A stretch of DNA of 64,000 bases from Lineus longissimus. Lineage: Eukaryota; Nemertea; Pilidiophora; Heteronemertea; Lineidae. This document shows, in pieces, positions 25,168 through 38,900 of this stretch (position 1 is the stretch's first letter; every line of letters begins with the position of its first letter). The stretch spans positions 23,071,292 through 23,135,291 of the forward strand of contig NC_088312.1 in the NCBI RefSeq assembly GCF_910592395.1, given 5' to 3'. The position numbers and the translations under genes were made by a program. Below the pieces are notes generated by a model. That model searched no databases. It saw only the letters and a program-made list of their open reading frames with translations, and was not told the DNA's origin.

Positions 25168-25644
25168 TACAATGAACTGTTGGTGTTCAGACAGCAATAA
25201 CGAATGTGCAAGGACAAATTCCTGCATTTTCCCCCTTTGCACATTAGTGAGATAACTTTCATCACACATGTACATAGTGTGTGCAGCTGAATGGTTCAAA
25301 TCTGGAATACAGAGGAATCTAGGTATCCTCTCTAAGCAAAATCAGGACGCAAGTCTATAATAGGATATTCATGCAGCCTGCCCCCAACATTCAAACCATA
25401 TTAGTTGCAAATCCAATCCATACATGTATATGGCACAATTGTGAGTCCAGAGCCTTGGTTCAGAAGCATGAACCATGACTCACTGAAGAACATATTCTTT
25501 CCATTCCTTATCTCCAGAGAAGTCCTCTGATCTTCAACTGTGGAGGATGCTTAGCACTGAAAGACAGAAATGGCCAACTGTTATACACGATTAGCTCAAT
25601 CACACAGACAAGGAGTGCTACAGAAAGCCAAGTGCACACCCGTT

Positions 25645-28600
25645 TTATTTGAATATTTTTACAATATATGTGTTTGCATGTTTGCTATAGCATTGGCATT
25701 GATCCCTGCAGGCACAGCAGTTAGAGACTAATGAACTCCTTTCTCTGCATACACTGGGATGGCGGAGTGTGACAACACCTTTTTCCTTGACCAGCAATTG
25801 AGACAGAGTGTAGGTTTTCCTTGCCACGACCTCCTCAACCGAGCAGAACCAAAACCTCTTAAATGATGCCTGGACATACCTGGATATTTCTGGTTCAGGT
25901 AAAGTGTCTATCTTCAGGTAATCTTTGACTGTAGCTACAAGCACATCCAGCTGTTCATCAGTTGGCACCTCATGCCACTGTTTCAGTAAGAAATTCCTCA
26001 ACACATCTGGTAAACGACTCAGCATTTTTTGGAAAAATGACTCATGTCCCCGATTTTGTTCTACGAGGTTGAGTAACCAGTATGAGAAGACAGGCCAAAA
26101 TGGTGGTTTCTGAAACAAAGAAAGGATTGTAGTTAGTATGTGTTAAAAGTGAAGAACTTCTCTTCAGCAATGAGAAGGGTCAGAGCATGGCACAAGGACA
26201 GCATCAACAACAACAACTGGTACTTACCATTAATTTTTCCAAGTAAATATTTTCTCCCGCATCACCAAAGAACATATTAATGGATATACAGACATCTAAA
26301 GACGTCACCTGATGCCACCAGAAGGCTGGGATAAACAACCTGCAAAAGAGAGGAGCCCATAAGTATGAATGGATACACAGAGCCAAGACAAAGTAGTAAT
26401 CATCTTTCCAATAGACTGTTGACATGATTTGATGCTCATCCAAAGGGCCAAACAAGCACAGCACCACATCCAAAACACCAGTACCACTGCCTACTACTAT
26501 AGATCCATGCACTTGATTGGGAACAACGTTTACATAACGTGGTGTTGGCCGTCGTCACGTCACCATGCATTTTTACATTAGTGTAACGTGACGTGACGCG
26601 AAGTCTTCGTAAACGTTGTTCCCAATCAAGTGCATCGATCTTTACTGTGCATCACTTACATTTCTCCAGGTGACAAAACACAATGATGGCACGTAGCATT
26701 TTTGAACTCTGGAAATTTTTCCAAATCGGGCTCTTCTACGTTGATTTGTGACTGAAGCGTCTTCCCTTTGGAGCCGTGAATGTTGGGGTACATGTGTTCA
26801 GTGTCGAGACCAAATAGTCGCAGTTGCTTTGTGCCTTTGATCATCACAAGAAAGTTGTCGTCAGGATCTGTATGACAATACTCTGAAAGGAGAAATATTA
26901 AGTCAGAACCATAAACAATACTTCTCTATTGGAAAATCTTTTTTTTTGTAGCCTTACCAAAATGAGGCATCAAATGGATGAGAGCTTCTAGTACTCACCA
27001 TAATGTCCCTTTCTTGCTATCCACATGTAAGGACCACAGTGGATTTTACCAACATACTCAGGTAGAGGAACATCATCCTGAAAAGCATGCGATAAGTGGA
27101 ATAGCAGACTGACAATGACTAAGAGTACACAGAAGACAAAGACACTATTGATGAAGACAATAGATCCCTTCTACATCACGAGGAGAAAGACATGTACAAC
27201 TTTGAGACATATGCAAGTTAACACTGAAAGTGTCAAAACACACAGAATGAATTATGTACAGATCCTTGACCATTTCTTAAAATAAATAAAGCACCTTGCA
27301 ACAAACTGTTTGGAGGGTTCATAATATGATTTACCTGAAGTTCTGGGAATGCCAAGTTGAGGTTTTGAACCGCTAGATAGGAATTCTTGGATCGACTGTT
27401 TTCCTTCAGGAGGTCATCCACGTACTCTTGAAGTGTGGTTTCCCGAATAGTGTACTTCTTACCCAGCTGGAAGAAAGCACAGAAACTACTGACCTGATGA
27501 CAACTTCGTTAACAATTGTCTCCGAGGGTCACAACCTCCAGACGATTTAGTCAACTCTTGTTTTCAATGTCACAACCTCAAGACAACTTTGTCAACTATC
27601 AATGCCATCGTCAACAGACAAGCAGACTGAGACATACACTTGGCAACATCTTTCCTCATAGAAAAAACATGAGGTAAATCATCATTGATAGTTGTGACCA
27701 TGACAGATGCACTTATGTAACAAGGTCTTTAAACCAGAGTCACCGGTGAAATTCATGAGGTTTGCATTCAAGTCGCTCAAGTCAGAATCAGTCAGAATCA
27801 TCTCGTGCGTTTCTTGGTACATTTTCTTACCCTGTAGTCTTCTCTGTTCGTATTTCCTCTAACCAAACATTGGTTTGAACCAACTCGCTGACACAAATTG
27901 TCGAGAGTCCAATGCTTCGCAGGCCAGTGCTCTACTGCTCCCTCTATGATCACAGGTTGACCTAAAGACATTGGAGAAACAAACTGTACTTAGTAAGGCC
28001 ACACCAATGGCACCAACTGACACGAGGGTATTGCACTGTGATAATCAGTGCAGTGCCGCCTAGTGGGATAACAATACCCTATATTATGTCATAGCCTGTG
28101 TGAAAAGGTTGTCAAAATCAGATCTAAAAAGTGTCACAACCTGAAGACAACTTTGTCCACCCCGGTCTCCGAGTGTCACAACCTGATGACAATTATGTCT
28201 TTGGGTGTCACAACCTGAAGACAACTTTGTCCACCCCGGTCTCAGAGTGTCACAACCTGATGACAATTATGTCTTTGGGTGTCACAACCTGAAGACAACT
28301 TTGTCCACCCCGGTCTCAGAGTGTCACAACCTCTATGGGTGTCACAACCTGAAGACAACTTTGTCCACCCCGGTCTCAAGAGTGTCACAACCTCTATGGG
28401 TGTCACAACCTGAGGACAACTTTGTCACTCGTCTTTGGGTGTCACATCCTGACGACAATTATGTCTTCGTGAGTCACAACCTAAGGACAACTTTCACTTT
28501 TTGTATGTCTTAGGCAACTGTCAGTGTCAGAGGAGGTTTGTCATTTTTCTAGATAGGCATGTAGAGTACCTATCCATCATTTTTATGAAACACCCTGTAA

Positions 28601-28805
28601 ACATGATGAAATTCAAAGGCAAAATCTAACTGCTGAATATGACAAATCTGGTTTGAGAAGTCATAATCAAATAGGATACACTGAAGGAGATAACAGAGGT
28701 CTTTGATTTGGACTTACCTGTATGTAAATAATCTTTCTCAAAATCGAGTTTGTTGAGGTTTTTTACTCTCTTGATGGGAATACTTTCGCACCATTTCAGG
28801 GCCAT
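25645..28805 (-). CDS. JmjC/cupin-8 Fe(II)/2-oxoglutarate oxygenase (7 exons)
   Basis: Likely 2-oxoglutarate-dependent hydroxylase of the HIF1AN/HSPBAP1/TYW5/JMJD-type group; the substrate is unknown. Exons in transcription order: 28718-28805, 27831-27961, 27335-27466, 26999-27077, 26660-26882, 26228-26339, 25645-26109. Phases agree and give 409 residues. An N-terminal segment (QPVIIEGAVEHWPAKHW) is typical of this group. The iron triad is visible: HTD (His147, Asp149) and a distal His227 in IPAFWWHQV. The sequence NVEEPDLEKFPEFKNA between them matches the usual N-P-D-x-x-x-F/Y-P-x-F signature. The C-terminal 150 residues are helical-looking and end in a Cys-rich tail I cannot place. I chose ATG 28805 because the upstream in-frame ATG overlaps the POLR2F start. 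The subfamily is uncertain. Confidence 0.85.
26507..26635. mobile_element. Hairpin-forming MITE-like element, 129 bp
   Basis: The 27-bp left arm 26507-26533 (starting ATGCACTTGATTGGGAACAA) is the exact reverse complement of 26609-26635. A second internal pair, CGTCACGTCAC and GTGACGTGACG, extends the foldback, so nearly the whole element can form one stem. It lies in intron 5 of the JmjC gene, 25 bp from the exon 5 donor. No target duplication is certain, although GATC words occur near both ends. Confidence 0.8.
28130..28500. repeat. ~74-bp compound minisatellite in JmjC gene intron 1
   Basis: Alternating half-units share GTGTCACAACCTGA. One is followed by AGACAACTTTGTCCACCCCG, the other by TGACAATTATGTCTTTGG. 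Together they make a unit of about 74 bp, repeated with deletions. Diverged relatives of the same words occur at 27,530-27,600 in the next intron, so the family has spread locally. Confidence 0.85.
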
Positions 28806-28910
28806 GTTTTCGAACCTCGATGGTAGGAGGTTAAGGGTCCTATCTCTGTACGTATATCTGCTGTACAAATACACGCGCACTTCGTCCGGCTGGATAGCGA
28901 CTGTTTCAAA
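28806..28910. promoter_or_regulatory. Putative bidirectional promoter, JmjC gene / POLR2F
   Basis: Only 105 bp separate the divergent start codons, so the two transcripts must initiate within this interval or overlap, barring remote 5' exons. No TATA box is visible. The right end carries AAAATGGCGG across the POLR2F start, a YY1-type motif often found at such starts in animals. Confidence 0.65.
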
Positions 28911-30878
<1,968 letters not shown>

Positions 30879-30936
30879 TCCTCATTTCTCAGTTTCTGTC
30901 AGCAATAGCATTTAACATCATTTGTATGAATATGTA

Positions 30937-30942
30937 AATAAA
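30937..30942 (+). terminator. Polyadenylation signal, POLR2F
   Basis: AATAAA 59 bp after the POLR2F stop codon, matching a very short 3' untranslated region. Confidence 0.75.
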
Positions 30943-31050
30943 CTTTTATACATGATGCAATCTTTGTGTTTCTTGGTGGGTGCATGTCTTACATTATGGG
31001 GGCCATGCAGGGATCATCTGGACTTCAATATTGGACATCAGTCTGTTGCC

Positions 31051-31347
31051 TCAACCCAGGTGACATTGACAAAACACAGTGTGCCACGTGTTGATAATGT
31101 CTTTGTTGATGGTGTGTTTCATCAATGATGCAAATTGCCGTTTCTGCATGGCCTCGATCGACTGCTGGTCAGCATTGTACACTTTGTACATTGTGCTCAA
31201 AGACCAAGCCATTCTTTTGATTTCCTCGCTTTCCCTTTCTGAAAAGTTAGAAATGCGTCGCCACTGGATGTACACAAAATGTTGTGGGAAAAACTTGTCA
31301 TTAGAGTCCACACTTGTTGCAGGACTTGGTCCCTTCCTATTCCTCAT
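31051..31347 (-). other. Possible coding exon downstream of the four-TM gene
   Basis: A 98-residue minus-strand frame with protein-like composition, rich in charged residues (ISNFSERESEEIKRMAWSLS) and with no repeats. It is immediately preceded by CTCCCAACAG, a plausible acceptor. It might be a 3' exon used by the four-TM gene, with a weak donor inside that gene's last codons (GAG|GTGTTG), or part of its 3' untranslated region. No family is recognised, and its reality rests on composition alone. Confidence 0.25.
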
Positions 31348-31414
31348 CTGTTGGGAGCTCAGTTGTTTTATATAAAATTGGGAAGTGGATCATCCAGTAA
31401 TGATCTGTTCCTAC

Positions 31415-32098
31415 TCATATCAACACCTCTCCGTCGGCCAAATCCAGAGGCCTCATATGCAGTAAGATAATTGTTGGCAGTTGATCTCCAGACGGTTGAT
31501 GGTCACAAAAATGTCTTGTAATGTAAATAAACTGGATGATTGCTGCACAACAGATTGCCACGGCAACAACTAGCCCAAGTGTTGCCACAATAATGCGTAG
31601 CTTCAGATTAATCAAGTCGTAAGAACAGTCTTCAACATCTTCATGAAAGTCATAACAAAAGTTCATAAGAGCTGAATCTAATAAGAAAAATATGAACGAG
31701 ACTATTAGAAAAGCAATCGCGGCTAAACTACTCAGGAAGATAAATATGGCACTGACGATCATTAGCCATTTCTTGGTCAGTTTCAGTGATGTGGCAAGTC
31801 CCAATCCACCAGCTGTGAGAATGAAAAACGCCAGGACGAATCCAACTCCGATGTTCCCGAGTCCACTTCCACTGTTGACTAATATGGCAGCACCACTCAA
31901 AATAGCTACAAGTATTCCTCCGGTGATTTCCAAGACACTGCAATACTTGAGGATCTTTTTGAGTGTTTGGATGTCTGTTGTGGACTCATGGGTGCTAGTT
32001 TGGTCTCTTGGGGGCGGCGTCTTTCTGAAAGAAACATTGCTTGCTGATAAGTACCTGTTCCATTTGGTGGGTTGTTGGTCATTGCTGATCTCTTCCAT
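31415..32098 (-). CDS. Four-transmembrane protein of unknown function, single exon
   Basis: An intronless frame of 227 residues. The N-terminal 45 residues are polar and cytoplasm-like. Hydrophobic segments lie at about residues 53-75, 81-103, 111-140 and 166-192, with a short KLTKKW loop between TM2 and TM3. A 25-residue loop between TM3 and TM4 holds Cys residues in FCYDFHEDVEDCSYD. A Gly-rich TM1-TM2 pair (SGSGLGNIGVG) and a juxtamembrane CC in TM4 are seen. The layout resembles MS4A/CD20-like or other tetraspan proteins, but no family signature (such as the tetraspanin CCG) is present. The frame is long for chance and the amphipathic pattern is consistent, so I regard it as a gene. An upstream untranslated exon cannot be excluded. 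Confidence 0.7.
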   Translation of the reverse strand: MEEISNDQQPTKWNRYLSASNVSFRKTPPPRDQTSTHESTTDIQTLKKILKYCSVLEITGGILVAILSGAAILVNSGSGLGNIGVGFVLAFFILTAGGLGLATSLKLTKKWLMIVSAIFIFLSSLAAIAFLIVSFIFFLLDSALMNFCYDFHEDVEDCSYDLINLKLRIIVATLGLVVAVAICCAAIIQFIYITRHFCDHQPSGDQLPTIILLHMRPLDLADGEVLI

Positions 32099-35000
32099 GT
32101 GTTGATGTAAATACCATCATTGGAAAACATTTGGAGTCGAGAGAATTGCTCAGGCTCAGTTTATTGAAAACTTGTCTGTTCCATATTGCCAAAATGACTT
32201 GGCCTTAACATTTTGGGGTTGATTTGGTGACAGTATTTAGCCACTGGCAGTAATCTGAGCTGTCACTCCTTCAAACTAAATTATATCTACATGAAGGTCA
32301 CTGCCTCTGACAGAGAATGCATGTAGGTTTACCATATCATAAAACCACAATGTTGGACATCAGTCCAGCTGTTTCAGTACAATTGTACTTGTACAGATAT
32401 CATTCAGCCCCATTGGTCTGCTGTTTGCCTCATGAAAACCCTAAGGTGGTCATGATGTTATTTGCAGTGAAAATGTGGTGGAATCACGAGGCGCAAAAGA
32501 CATCGATTAGGTATGGACGCATGTTTTATCATGTGTACTTGTTGATGAAACTGAGATAAACAACCCAAACTTCCTGCCGTCCCAATAAAAAACTACCTAC
32601 GCCTTGTCTTCAGGACATCTAGCCTTCGAGGAGTTTCTCATGTCGTCTGCTGTTCTCGTTTTGGGAGAATGCCTTGTGTCGTCTGCCATCATTCTTGTAT
32701 CGGATCCGTCTGATGTCAACACAGACATGCAGTTCTTATCTCACCTTTTATATCAAATGAGGACTTGGTGTTGACACATTGAAGTTAACATTGATAAGGT
32801 TTTGTACTGAGTCTTACAGTATAACATTTCGAAATCGTGGCAATGTTTCCCACTTGCAATTTTGAAGGTAAATTTGACCTGATTTGACGTTGCACTAATA
32901 TCGGAAGTGATCCAATGCTGACACCACCTGCCAAAATTAAGCAAATAAAAACTTAAATCCTAAATATTTTCTTTGCAATAACTTAACTCTGGTGAAATAT
33001 TTTGTTTATAAAACTTAGAACTGGATTTTGACTAGAAATTCCAGGTACTTGAGATTTGGTCGATTCGCCTTGAACCCAGTTTAAAACAATTTTATTGATT
33101 TCTTTGATGTAATGCCGAGTGTTATTTTTAATGCATGTGAACAAACACCTGTTTGACCCAGTAATAATTGACAACTCTGCTAATCACTCCAACAAAACAG
33201 GTCAACAAAGTGAGTCCATTCCCATTGTCTCATACATGTATACATCTCCTCCATGGCTGACATCTGACTGGAGGCATCCCCTGGAATTCCAGGGCAGAAC
33301 ACAGCGTTGTCCCCAAGCACGACATGATGAAGGAGACCATCAACAGAGCTGCAAATTGAGATGAGCATGAGCCAAGGACAAGCAAAATGGAGTCTCATGG
33401 CCTTTTGTTCGACACTGAGGACAGAATGTTCGAGTAAAACTTCCTCCAGACAAGAGATTCTTCAGACACTGTGAAAAAGCGAATATGAAAACCACATTCA
33501 GGTATAATTCTTTTATTTCAGTATAAATAACAATTACAAGTATACATCGATTTGACATGTAACATCTAAGCCAAATCCTAGGCTTCAGATGGTGGGAACG
33601 CAGGGGTCTCCTACCCCGAAATATCAAACAGCTACTCCTGACTTGAGCCTCAGACAAGTACCCTTCTATTAAAACAGTCAAACCATCATCATTATTGTCC
33701 AGTCCTATCTAGGAAAAGCTTAGTGCCTAGTTATAAACAAAAACAGTGCAATAGCAAGGCTTTAGAGAAGAGACCCATTTGATAATATTCCAAGTTGACC
33801 CTGTTGTGGCTCTCTACTATAAAACATTCAAGCGTTACAAAGCTCACTACTTCATTGAGCTTGTTATAAATAGTTGCGGTACACGGCCTCAGGGTTAAGT
33901 TGTCACTTTCCAATAATTAAATGCAGGAGATTGAAGTTGCTGTCAATGTTTTTGGTTACCGTGAGAGTTAAGTTCTGATCACATCTGAGGATCAAGAAAA
34001 TTGATCTCCAGGCCAAGAATAGAAACTGCTGGAGGTCTGCGGAAGACTTCGGTACACATCAAAGGCCTTTAACAGCTTTGGCCTTCAATCGTAGTACTAT
34101 GGTGAATCAGCGAATCTCCAGGCTTCAATCACTCCAGTAGAAACCTCCGTAAATAAGCACTTGAGCAGAACACAGAATAAATAGCAGCTACAAGTGATGA
34201 AAACACTCCCATCATGTACACACAGCGGCCAACACTCTATGAGGGCTATTCGAAACTGTTTACAAGAAGATCCCATTGTTTACTATTTCTGACCAAAATG
34301 TTAGTATTTTTCATATTTTTTGAAAGAGATCTTCAGTTCCTGTTCAGCTTAAGTAACCAAACGTATCCATCATGAGGAAGGATTGGGGAATTAGTCAGTA
34401 CTACTTTACAAGTGTGACCAAGTCCTCATAAGTCATCAGCTGGCAGTCGTGCATACAGGAACATAGTGGTAAGGGGTCTTGCCGAGTTTTCACTAAACCC
34501 AAATTGGGAATTAAAAACATCATCTAAATCAAAATTAGAATAAAATCTGCATAACTTTGACTTAATACTTGGCATTGTGCTTGAATCAAAATTACGGGTT
34601 GAGCAGGTCCACTAAATGTCACCATCATCGATGACATCATCTTGGGCCGTTCTGGCTTCTAAAGCTAAAACGTTGTAAATGACCTCATCCATGAACATCA
34701 GTTGTTGACAAACCAGACTGCTCTTTTGATAGCCTAGAAGTTTTCCACCATTTGACGATGTTTGACCGACACAAATGGACACAGTACATACATATGTAGC
34801 AGGTGTTCAGTTTACCATATCGATAAAACTTAAAGTAAGTTCGCATGCACAGACTATTTGTGAAATTGCCCCGGATGAGAAAGCTCCATGCACCTTTTGT
34901 GACCTCGACTTGTAACCTCGTGAGGTTGGAGTGATCACAGAGAAACACTCAATAGTTATCCAAAGTGACTTCAAACTAAAAATTCATTAATTTAAGTAAA

Positions 35001-35969
35001 ACAACTGATTTTATATTTTCAAACCCCTGTTTTGACTACTTTTCAAATGAAGAGAATAACAGCAACTGAACATTCCTAATGTGTTATATTTCCCGCTTTT
35101 AGCAGTAAAGAAGTCTTCCTCTAATTACTCTCAAGGTAAGACAACCTCTAAAACAACAGTTTGTGTATCGGGTGACTTCAGTAAAGTGTTCTGCAGCATT
35201 AGGCCGAATACTGTCAAATCCCTGGCCTACATGGCTACACACCACATGACAAGGTGACGATCCTCCACAGCAACCATGGATCCAAGCCACAAATGGCAGT
35301 AACTCATACCGTAAAGCTCGACCCAAAGCTGCAATCTTTGTAAGACCACTTCTTGGGATCGGTGTTGCGAAAATCTTCCCAAACAAGAGAGGCGCCACCT
35401 GTTTATGGAGGAGGAACAATACCACATCTATCATCATCATTTAATGATCATTTGCACAGAAGATGCACGAAATTTGTTTGGTTGGGCCTTGTTAACTTAT
35501 TGGAGACAAAAATGAAATGTTTACCCTTGTATCCATCACAAAGCCCAACCTCCACCACAGGGGCGCTGCAGTTGCTGTTTGGTTTTTTGAAAGGCAACAA
35601 AGCCTCTGTTGACACTGCTGCAAGAAGTCCAGGAAAGCGGGACTTTACAATAGCATGGTGATGTACCGTATTCAACCAAGCCTTTTTTTGCGTCATTGTC
35701 AGCATATGTAGGTCTGTGGAGCGACCATCTCAATCTCCAACAACAACGAAAAATGTCAGAACTCTGAGATGGAGATTGTCTCAAAGCTCTAAAGTTGATC
35801 ATTCTCGTCTAAGATTTCACACCTCAGAAAGCAGTCAATGTTTGTTACCTGATTTCTATTTCAAATCTCCAACGAATGTGAATTTGTATCACCTTCAGAC
35901 CTTGACCAAGTCCAGGAAAAATGAAACTTTTTGTAACCTGATCCATTTCAATACGTCCTAAAGCTAAGT
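32099..35969. other. Intergenic region with presumed CUL5 3' UTR
   Basis: No coding gene is recognised. The right part must contain the cullin-5 3' untranslated region (minus strand). A TTTATT at 33512-33517 would be a usable hexamer 2.45 kb beyond the stop, but nearer variant signals such as ATTAAA near 35,435 are possible. The left part should hold the promoter of the four-TM gene. Many short open frames exist on both strands without family resemblance. Confidence 0.5.
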
Positions 35970-38900
35970 CTACGCCATATAGATAAACATATTGATGTTA
36001 TCCTCGGCCCGCCGCATGTACTTATGTTCAATCAACCACTCGATTTGTTCTTTGATCATCTTCTTCGAAGGGAGGAACATGTTTTTGAGAATTTCCACAA
36101 GTTCCGTTTGTAAGGCAGCGTTCGTGCACTTCTTCCTCATCTTCATGATTTTCACTATTGCCTCCTGGAAAATATAACATTATTTTTCATTGTCAAAAGC
36201 TGCGTGATCAAGACATCAGATTGAAAAGAATTAAGAGACCTAATCAAGGTAAGAAAGAAATGATTCAAACACATGACAAGGCCTGGCTGTGCAAAATCAG
36301 TTTTGTCACTAACGCTGGTTTAACTTAACTTGACAATTTCTCTTTCAGTCAAACCTATTAGAATTGATGGCAGCGTTAGTGACATCATCTGTTTGAACAA
36401 CCAGGCATTGGCCTTGATGTGACCCTCTACCAAACGCACCTGCACCCTGAGTATCCTGAGCTGTACAATGCCTTCATTATCCTCCTCCTTCGCTCGTTCC
36501 GTTGACAGCTGAAGTCGACCAATTAGATTGATTTTTCCTCGCTTTTGTAGTTTACCATTTTTACTGCAGTTAAAATTCAGAAGATTATAAGTTTAGCCTT
36601 CATTGATATTCTCAACACTTCAGAACAGCATTGGTATTCCTTGCCTACGTGTACATGTGTTTGGCTAACTTCCTCATGTGTTGGGAAACAGCCACAATGG
36701 CCCCATAGCTCTGGGGATCAAGAGAGGAACAAGAGATGACTGTCAGTTAATAAAGGACAAGGTGCTGCTGGCATACTAGTTAATGTGTCCAGCTCACAAT
36801 CCAAAGATGGTGGGTTCTCATTCAAGTTGCCGCTTGATATTCCTTCCTAGGTGGAGCTCGAGTGTAGTGAAGAAGAAGATGACTGTTACTTACACTAGTG
36901 AGAAGTCCTGGTTAGCGTAGTACTGTGTGCTGTCTGTGAAGTCTTTGGGGTTCTTGGTTTCTGGTGAACACAGCAGCACCTGTCGCTTGATCTTTGGGAA
37001 GGCAATCAGAGACTGGAAAACGATTCACTTTTTATCAAATTCTGTCAGAATATTATGTAACAGAGTTTACTCTGTTCTTCAGCACTCACAAATGGTACCA
37101 CGAAAAGTTCCGACTTGAGAACTTTCCAAAGAATCGTCACGTGAAACGATTCTGGAATTTTCTATTTTTTGGACAAATTATGATGAAGGACACTATCAGC
37201 CCTGAAAGTACGGTAAGATGTGGATGAACATATAACCCCCCGAGAACCGACTGCACACTCTTACCCATAGAGTCCTGCGCAACTCTGCATCTGGAAGTCC
37301 TGTAGCAAGTTTGAGGTTCTCGAAGGAGATGCGATCTTTAGGTCGCTCATTCCACGAGAATAACACAGCCATTTGAAATGTTGTCACCTCTAAGTCATAA
37401 CGGCCTTGATCATTCTCAAAGGTGATCTGAAAGGACAATGTGAAATCAGAATTTGCACGAAGTTTGTCTACTTTAATGTTCTTTCTTAGTTCATACTGAG
37501 ATCACTAGAGATTCTCTTTGGGTCCACCAGTGGCCGAGATACGAGCACACAATACACTTACGATGCCATTTGACATTAGGTGGTGCCACTGTAGCTTCCT
37601 GCCGCTGTGTTTCATCCTGTAGAAGTCCTCCACCTGCGGGATGTAATCCTCTAGCTCCATGGGGAGAGACACGGGCACACGGTCGCTACTCCGAGCCCAA
37701 GCACCAGCATTCAGTATCTTGATGTTGATTGATTCTACAATTAGAAGAGTACAGTGGTACAACTATCAGTAAGTCAATGGAACTTCCACGAGAGCTACGA
37801 AATGCAGAAAATCAAACCAGGGCTGTTTCCATGCCCAACTGCATGGCAGACCAACAGAGCTACTCTCTGGCTAAGAAGCTGCTCATCTAAGGTGATGCTC
37901 AGAGATATCTCTGTGAAAAGACAGGGTCTACAACTCAGTATCTCGCATGGTATACATCTCTATGTACTGTAGAATCCTTTATTTTTGCGAGCCTGATATT
38001 TTCGCAACGAAGGAGCTTACAGTAATATGACCAGGCCAAAATGTCTCTCCAAGAAATGCTGATATCTAGGGCATTCAAAGAGTAGAGGAAGTCAACAAAA
38101 TCACCACACTCACCTGCAATTCCTTCGTTGTTGTTACGCTGAGCCTCCTTGAACTCTGCATTCAGGTCCTCACTCACTTTAATATCCTGGAACATCCTCG
38201 CTAATTTGTTGACGTAATCAGCCGGCATACCAACCTCCTGCAAATCAGAGGAGAGAGCTTTTCTATATACAGGCAAATAACTTAACCAGTCACCATGCGT
38301 CACCAAGTTTACAGCAGGTGGCATTTCTATTCAGAAACTCTCACAGTGGAATTTGAGTTCTGTCATCTAGTTGGATGTGAGACTGTTGGGCTTCGTCTAA
38401 CATGGGTCCGCGACATATGCTTCATTGAGACGGTGACAAACTGAACAGATCAGCAGCCTATCCACAAAACTCAAAGTGTGCACTCACCCTCAACCACTCG
38501 ACCATGTTCTCCTCCTTCTCATTATCAGCAGACGTGTCCAGGATGAGCCTCCTTGTGAGGTGGGCCTTGTGGTATCTCATGAACACATCTTTATTCTGAA
38601 CATATTTCAACACTAACAGCTGAAACAATGAATCAACAAATAGTAAAAAGAGTAAGGCTGGGGGGGGGGCTGACTATGGTTATCAGCAAACATATCGCCG
38701 TCGGCTGAAGCAATGATATGCACAGTCAGTTATTCCTTAAACATTTGAAAGGACTGGAGTCACCCTCTCTCTTACTTGATTGTACCGTGACCGACCGGGA
38801 ATCGAACCCAGGACCTCAGAGGTGACAGTCCCGGATGTTACCACTATGCCACTCTAACAATCTTTCTGCAGAATACGACGTCAAACATGAGGAATCAGTT

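Larger units (their letters stand above)
23993..25644. other. Convergent 3' region, TMEM39A to JmjC gene
   Basis: The interval holds the 3' untranslated regions of two genes transcribed toward each other. A plus-strand AATAAA lies at 24107 and a minus-strand hexamer at 25162-25167. Short open frames from 24,229 to 25,300 occur on both strands, but none matches a family I know or shows exon signals. Confidence 0.6.
30879..31414. other. Convergent interval between POLR2F and the four-TM gene
   Basis: This contains the POLR2F 3' end and the region downstream of the four-TM gene. The only noteworthy content is a minus-strand open frame at 31051-31347, listed separately. Confidence 0.6.

Noticed and set aside
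30922-31375. Plus-strand frames after POLR2F
   Set aside because: They begin at or beyond the polyadenylation signal and show no homology.
36762-36818. tRNA-like sequence in CUL5 intron 16
   Set aside because: It has a GGTGGGTTCTCATTC word resembling a B box, but no A box at a suitable distance and no cloverleaf.
38785-38857. tRNA gene on the minus strand
   Set aside because: A and B boxes are present, but the acceptor stem does not pair, so it is a SINE head or tRNA relic.
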